Of a stretch of 6,809 nt of DNA, positions 6,307 to 6,809 are shown piece after piece. A program made the position numbers and the translations under genes. The stretch is taken from NCBI GenBank assembly GCA_964472465.1, contig CAYYLW010000145.1, positions 1 to 6,809 on the forward strand, given 5' to 3'. Under the pieces are notes generated by a model. It did not search any database. It was not told the DNA's origin and saw only the letters and a program-made list of their open reading frames with translations. This DNA comes from JAAYCI01 sp964472465 (GTDB lineage: Bacteria; Bacillota; Clostridia; Oscillospirales; Ruminococcaceae). How positions within the stretch are numbered: the first letter of the stretch is position 1; every line of letters begins with the position of its first letter.

Positions 6307-6336
6307 AAAAAAAGCGCCCCCTACAAGGGGGCGCTT
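6307..6336 (-). terminator. Intrinsic terminator of rpsT
   Basis: AAGCGCCCCC (6312-6321) and GGGGGCGCTT (6327-6336) form a perfect 10-bp stem with a 5-nt loop. On the minus strand the stem runs into seven T residues (complement of 6307-6313), the form of an intrinsic terminator 13 nt after the rpsT stop. On the plus strand no T-run follows, so the convergent birA-bioY-CYTH unit has at best a weak stop here. Confidence 0.9.
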
Positions 6337-6349
6337 AGCAGTTTAGCCA

Positions 6350-6613
6350 TTAGGCGTTCGCGGCTTTGTTGGCACGTTTGGCCAGCCGGGAAACAGAACG
6401 GGACGCGGTTTTCTTATGAATCAGACCCTTGCCGCCCGCTTTTTCCAAAGCGATACTGGCGTTTTTCACGGCCTCGGCAGCGCCTTCACCGGCCACGATG
6501 GAGGTGTTGGCCTTTTTCAGGGTGGTTCTGAGGGCGCTCCTCGCGGATTTGTTGCGCGCAGTCTGCTTTTCAGAAAGGCGTACGCGGTCTTTTTGGCTTT
6601 TAATATTCGGCAT
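6350..6613 (-). CDS. rpsT: 30S ribosomal protein S20
   Basis: S20 is a small basic primary-binding protein that contacts 16S rRNA and helps assemble the 30S subunit. The 87-residue product has the usual length and composition: MPNIKSQKDRVRLSEKQTARNKS at the N-terminus, a helix-forming Lys/Ala/Arg-rich body (SALRTTLKKAN), and the conserved IHKKTASRSVSRLAKRAN near the C-terminus (about 68-84). ATG at 6613 has an excellent AGGAGGT 6 nt upstream; upstream in-frame codons back to 6634 lack conserved sequence. It is a single-gene unit with its own promoter, a leader of about 80 nt with alternative hairpins, and an intrinsic terminator. It converges on the CYTH gene. S20 synthesis is autoregulated at translation in E. 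coli; whether that applies here is unknown. Confidence 0.97.
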   Translation of the reverse strand: MPNIKSQKDRVRLSEKQTARNKSARSALRTTLKKANTSIVAGEGAAEAVKNASIALEKAGGKGLIHKKTASRSVSRLAKRANKAANA

Positions 6614-6647
6614 CTTTGCACCTCCTCTAATCATCTATCTCAAGGTT

Positions 6648-6694
6648 AACTTGTTTCCTCAAGTTGCGGCGGCGCAAGAGTACGCGGCAGCAAC
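6648..6694 (-). promoter_or_regulatory. rpsT leader with two mutually exclusive hairpins
   Basis: Read on the minus strand, GTTGC (6690-6694) can pair with GCAAC (6663-6667), extended inward by GC pairs with two mismatches, forming a hairpin at the 5' end. AACTTG (6660-6665) can instead pair with CAAGTT (6648-6653) around a 6-nt loop. The two stems share bases 6663-6665, so only one can form. The second stem ends 21 nt before the ribosome site. Structure is seen by eye; a regulatory role is inference. Confidence 0.4.
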
Positions 6695-6698
6695 ATAT

Positions 6699-6727
6699 AT
6701 AATACCATCATCTTGGCCGGATTGCAA
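6699..6727 (-). promoter_or_regulatory. Sigma-A type promoter for rpsT
   Basis: On the minus strand, -35 TTGCAA (6722-6727) and -10 TATTAT (6699-6704, 5 of 6 matches) are 17 bp apart. The predicted start is near 6692, about 80 nt before the rpsT ATG. Confidence 0.7.
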
Positions 6728-6771
6728 GACTTTTTTCATTCTCCGCCCAGGAAGGCGTGTAGAACTACAAT

Positions 6772-6809
6772 ACATATTGGACAGAAAGAAAAATAAAAAG
6801 AGAAAAGGA
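6772..6809 (+). repeat. Right copy of inverted terminal repeat (13-bp core 6772-6784 plus A-rich purine tract)
   Basis: ACATATTGGACAG on the plus strand is followed immediately by AAAGAAAAA and more A-rich purine sequence to the edge. It mirrors the left edge (core 26-38). The core also takes part in a short palindrome CAATA-TG-TATTG (complement of 6768-6779). The purine-rich end could equally be the leader and ribosome site of a rightward gene outside the window, with TACAAT (6766-6771) as a -10 candidate, although I find no good -35 for it. Confidence 0.55.

Noticed and set aside
5682..6308. 208-codon open frame on the minus strand opposite the CYTH gene
   Set aside because: Antisense to a gene with the ExExK signature; no family resemblance and no start signals.
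6646..6651. GTTAAC in the rpsT leader as a possible BirA half-site
   Set aside because: Only one half is present; no partner at 14-16 nt spacing, and rpsT has no biotin connection. It is better explained as part of the leader stems.
1..6809. Novel defence system, biosynthetic cluster or mobile element
   Set aside because: All seven substantial genes and rpsT belong to recognised families; no transposase, integrase, nuclease, toxin pair or direct-repeat array was seen. The edge repeats alone are not enough to claim a mobile element.

Overview
The window looks like ordinary chromosomal DNA from a GC-rich member of the Clostridia. An Oscillospiraceae/Ruminococcaceae-type gut bacterium is my best guess, inferred from protein style (clostridial-type MurD, BirA with an N-terminal DNA-binding domain, ECF-type BioY), strong GGAGG ribosome sites, and GC-rich genes with short AT-rich control regions. 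No gene here identifies the species. No phage, transposase, CRISPR, tRNA or rRNA is visible.

Layout. A divergent control region at about 3987-4205 feeds two transcription units. Leftward (minus strand) run ridA (3986-3606), murD (3467-2088), a GNAT acetyltransferase (2091-1318) and a methionine gamma-lyase family PLP enzyme (1325-48). The last three overlap by 4 and 8 nt, so they are almost certainly co-transcribed; ridA may belong to the same unit across a 138-nt gap with no obvious promoter. Rightward (plus strand) run birA (4215-5165), bioY (5213-5749) and a CYTH-domain gene (5766-6242), closely spaced. Convergent to these is rpsT (6613-6350, minus strand), with its own promoter, structured leader and intrinsic terminator.

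How the genes work together. birA and bioY form a biotin-scavenging unit: BioY is the membrane biotin-binding subunit of an ECF transporter, and BirA attaches biotin to carboxylases and represses biotin genes. Just upstream of birA is an inverted repeat (TAGTAAACC, 14 nt, GGTTGACAA) that looks like a BirA operator and overlaps the -35 box of the birA promoter, implying a feedback loop. No biotin synthesis genes or ECF energising genes are in the window. On the left, a RidA imine deaminase and a PLP-dependent lyase that would make enamine/imine intermediates lie on the same strand, possibly in one operon with the peptidoglycan enzyme MurD.

The least explained feature is at the edges. An exact 13-bp sequence (ACATATTGGACAG), followed outward by a similar A-rich purine tract, occurs at both ends in inverted orientation (cores 26-38 and 6772-6784). 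It may be an interspersed repeat at which an assembly broke, or a shared control element of outward genes. I found no convincing new multi-gene system. The best leads are the autoregulatory biotin operator, the hairpin before bioY, the terminal inverted repeats and the RidA/PLP-lyase pairing.
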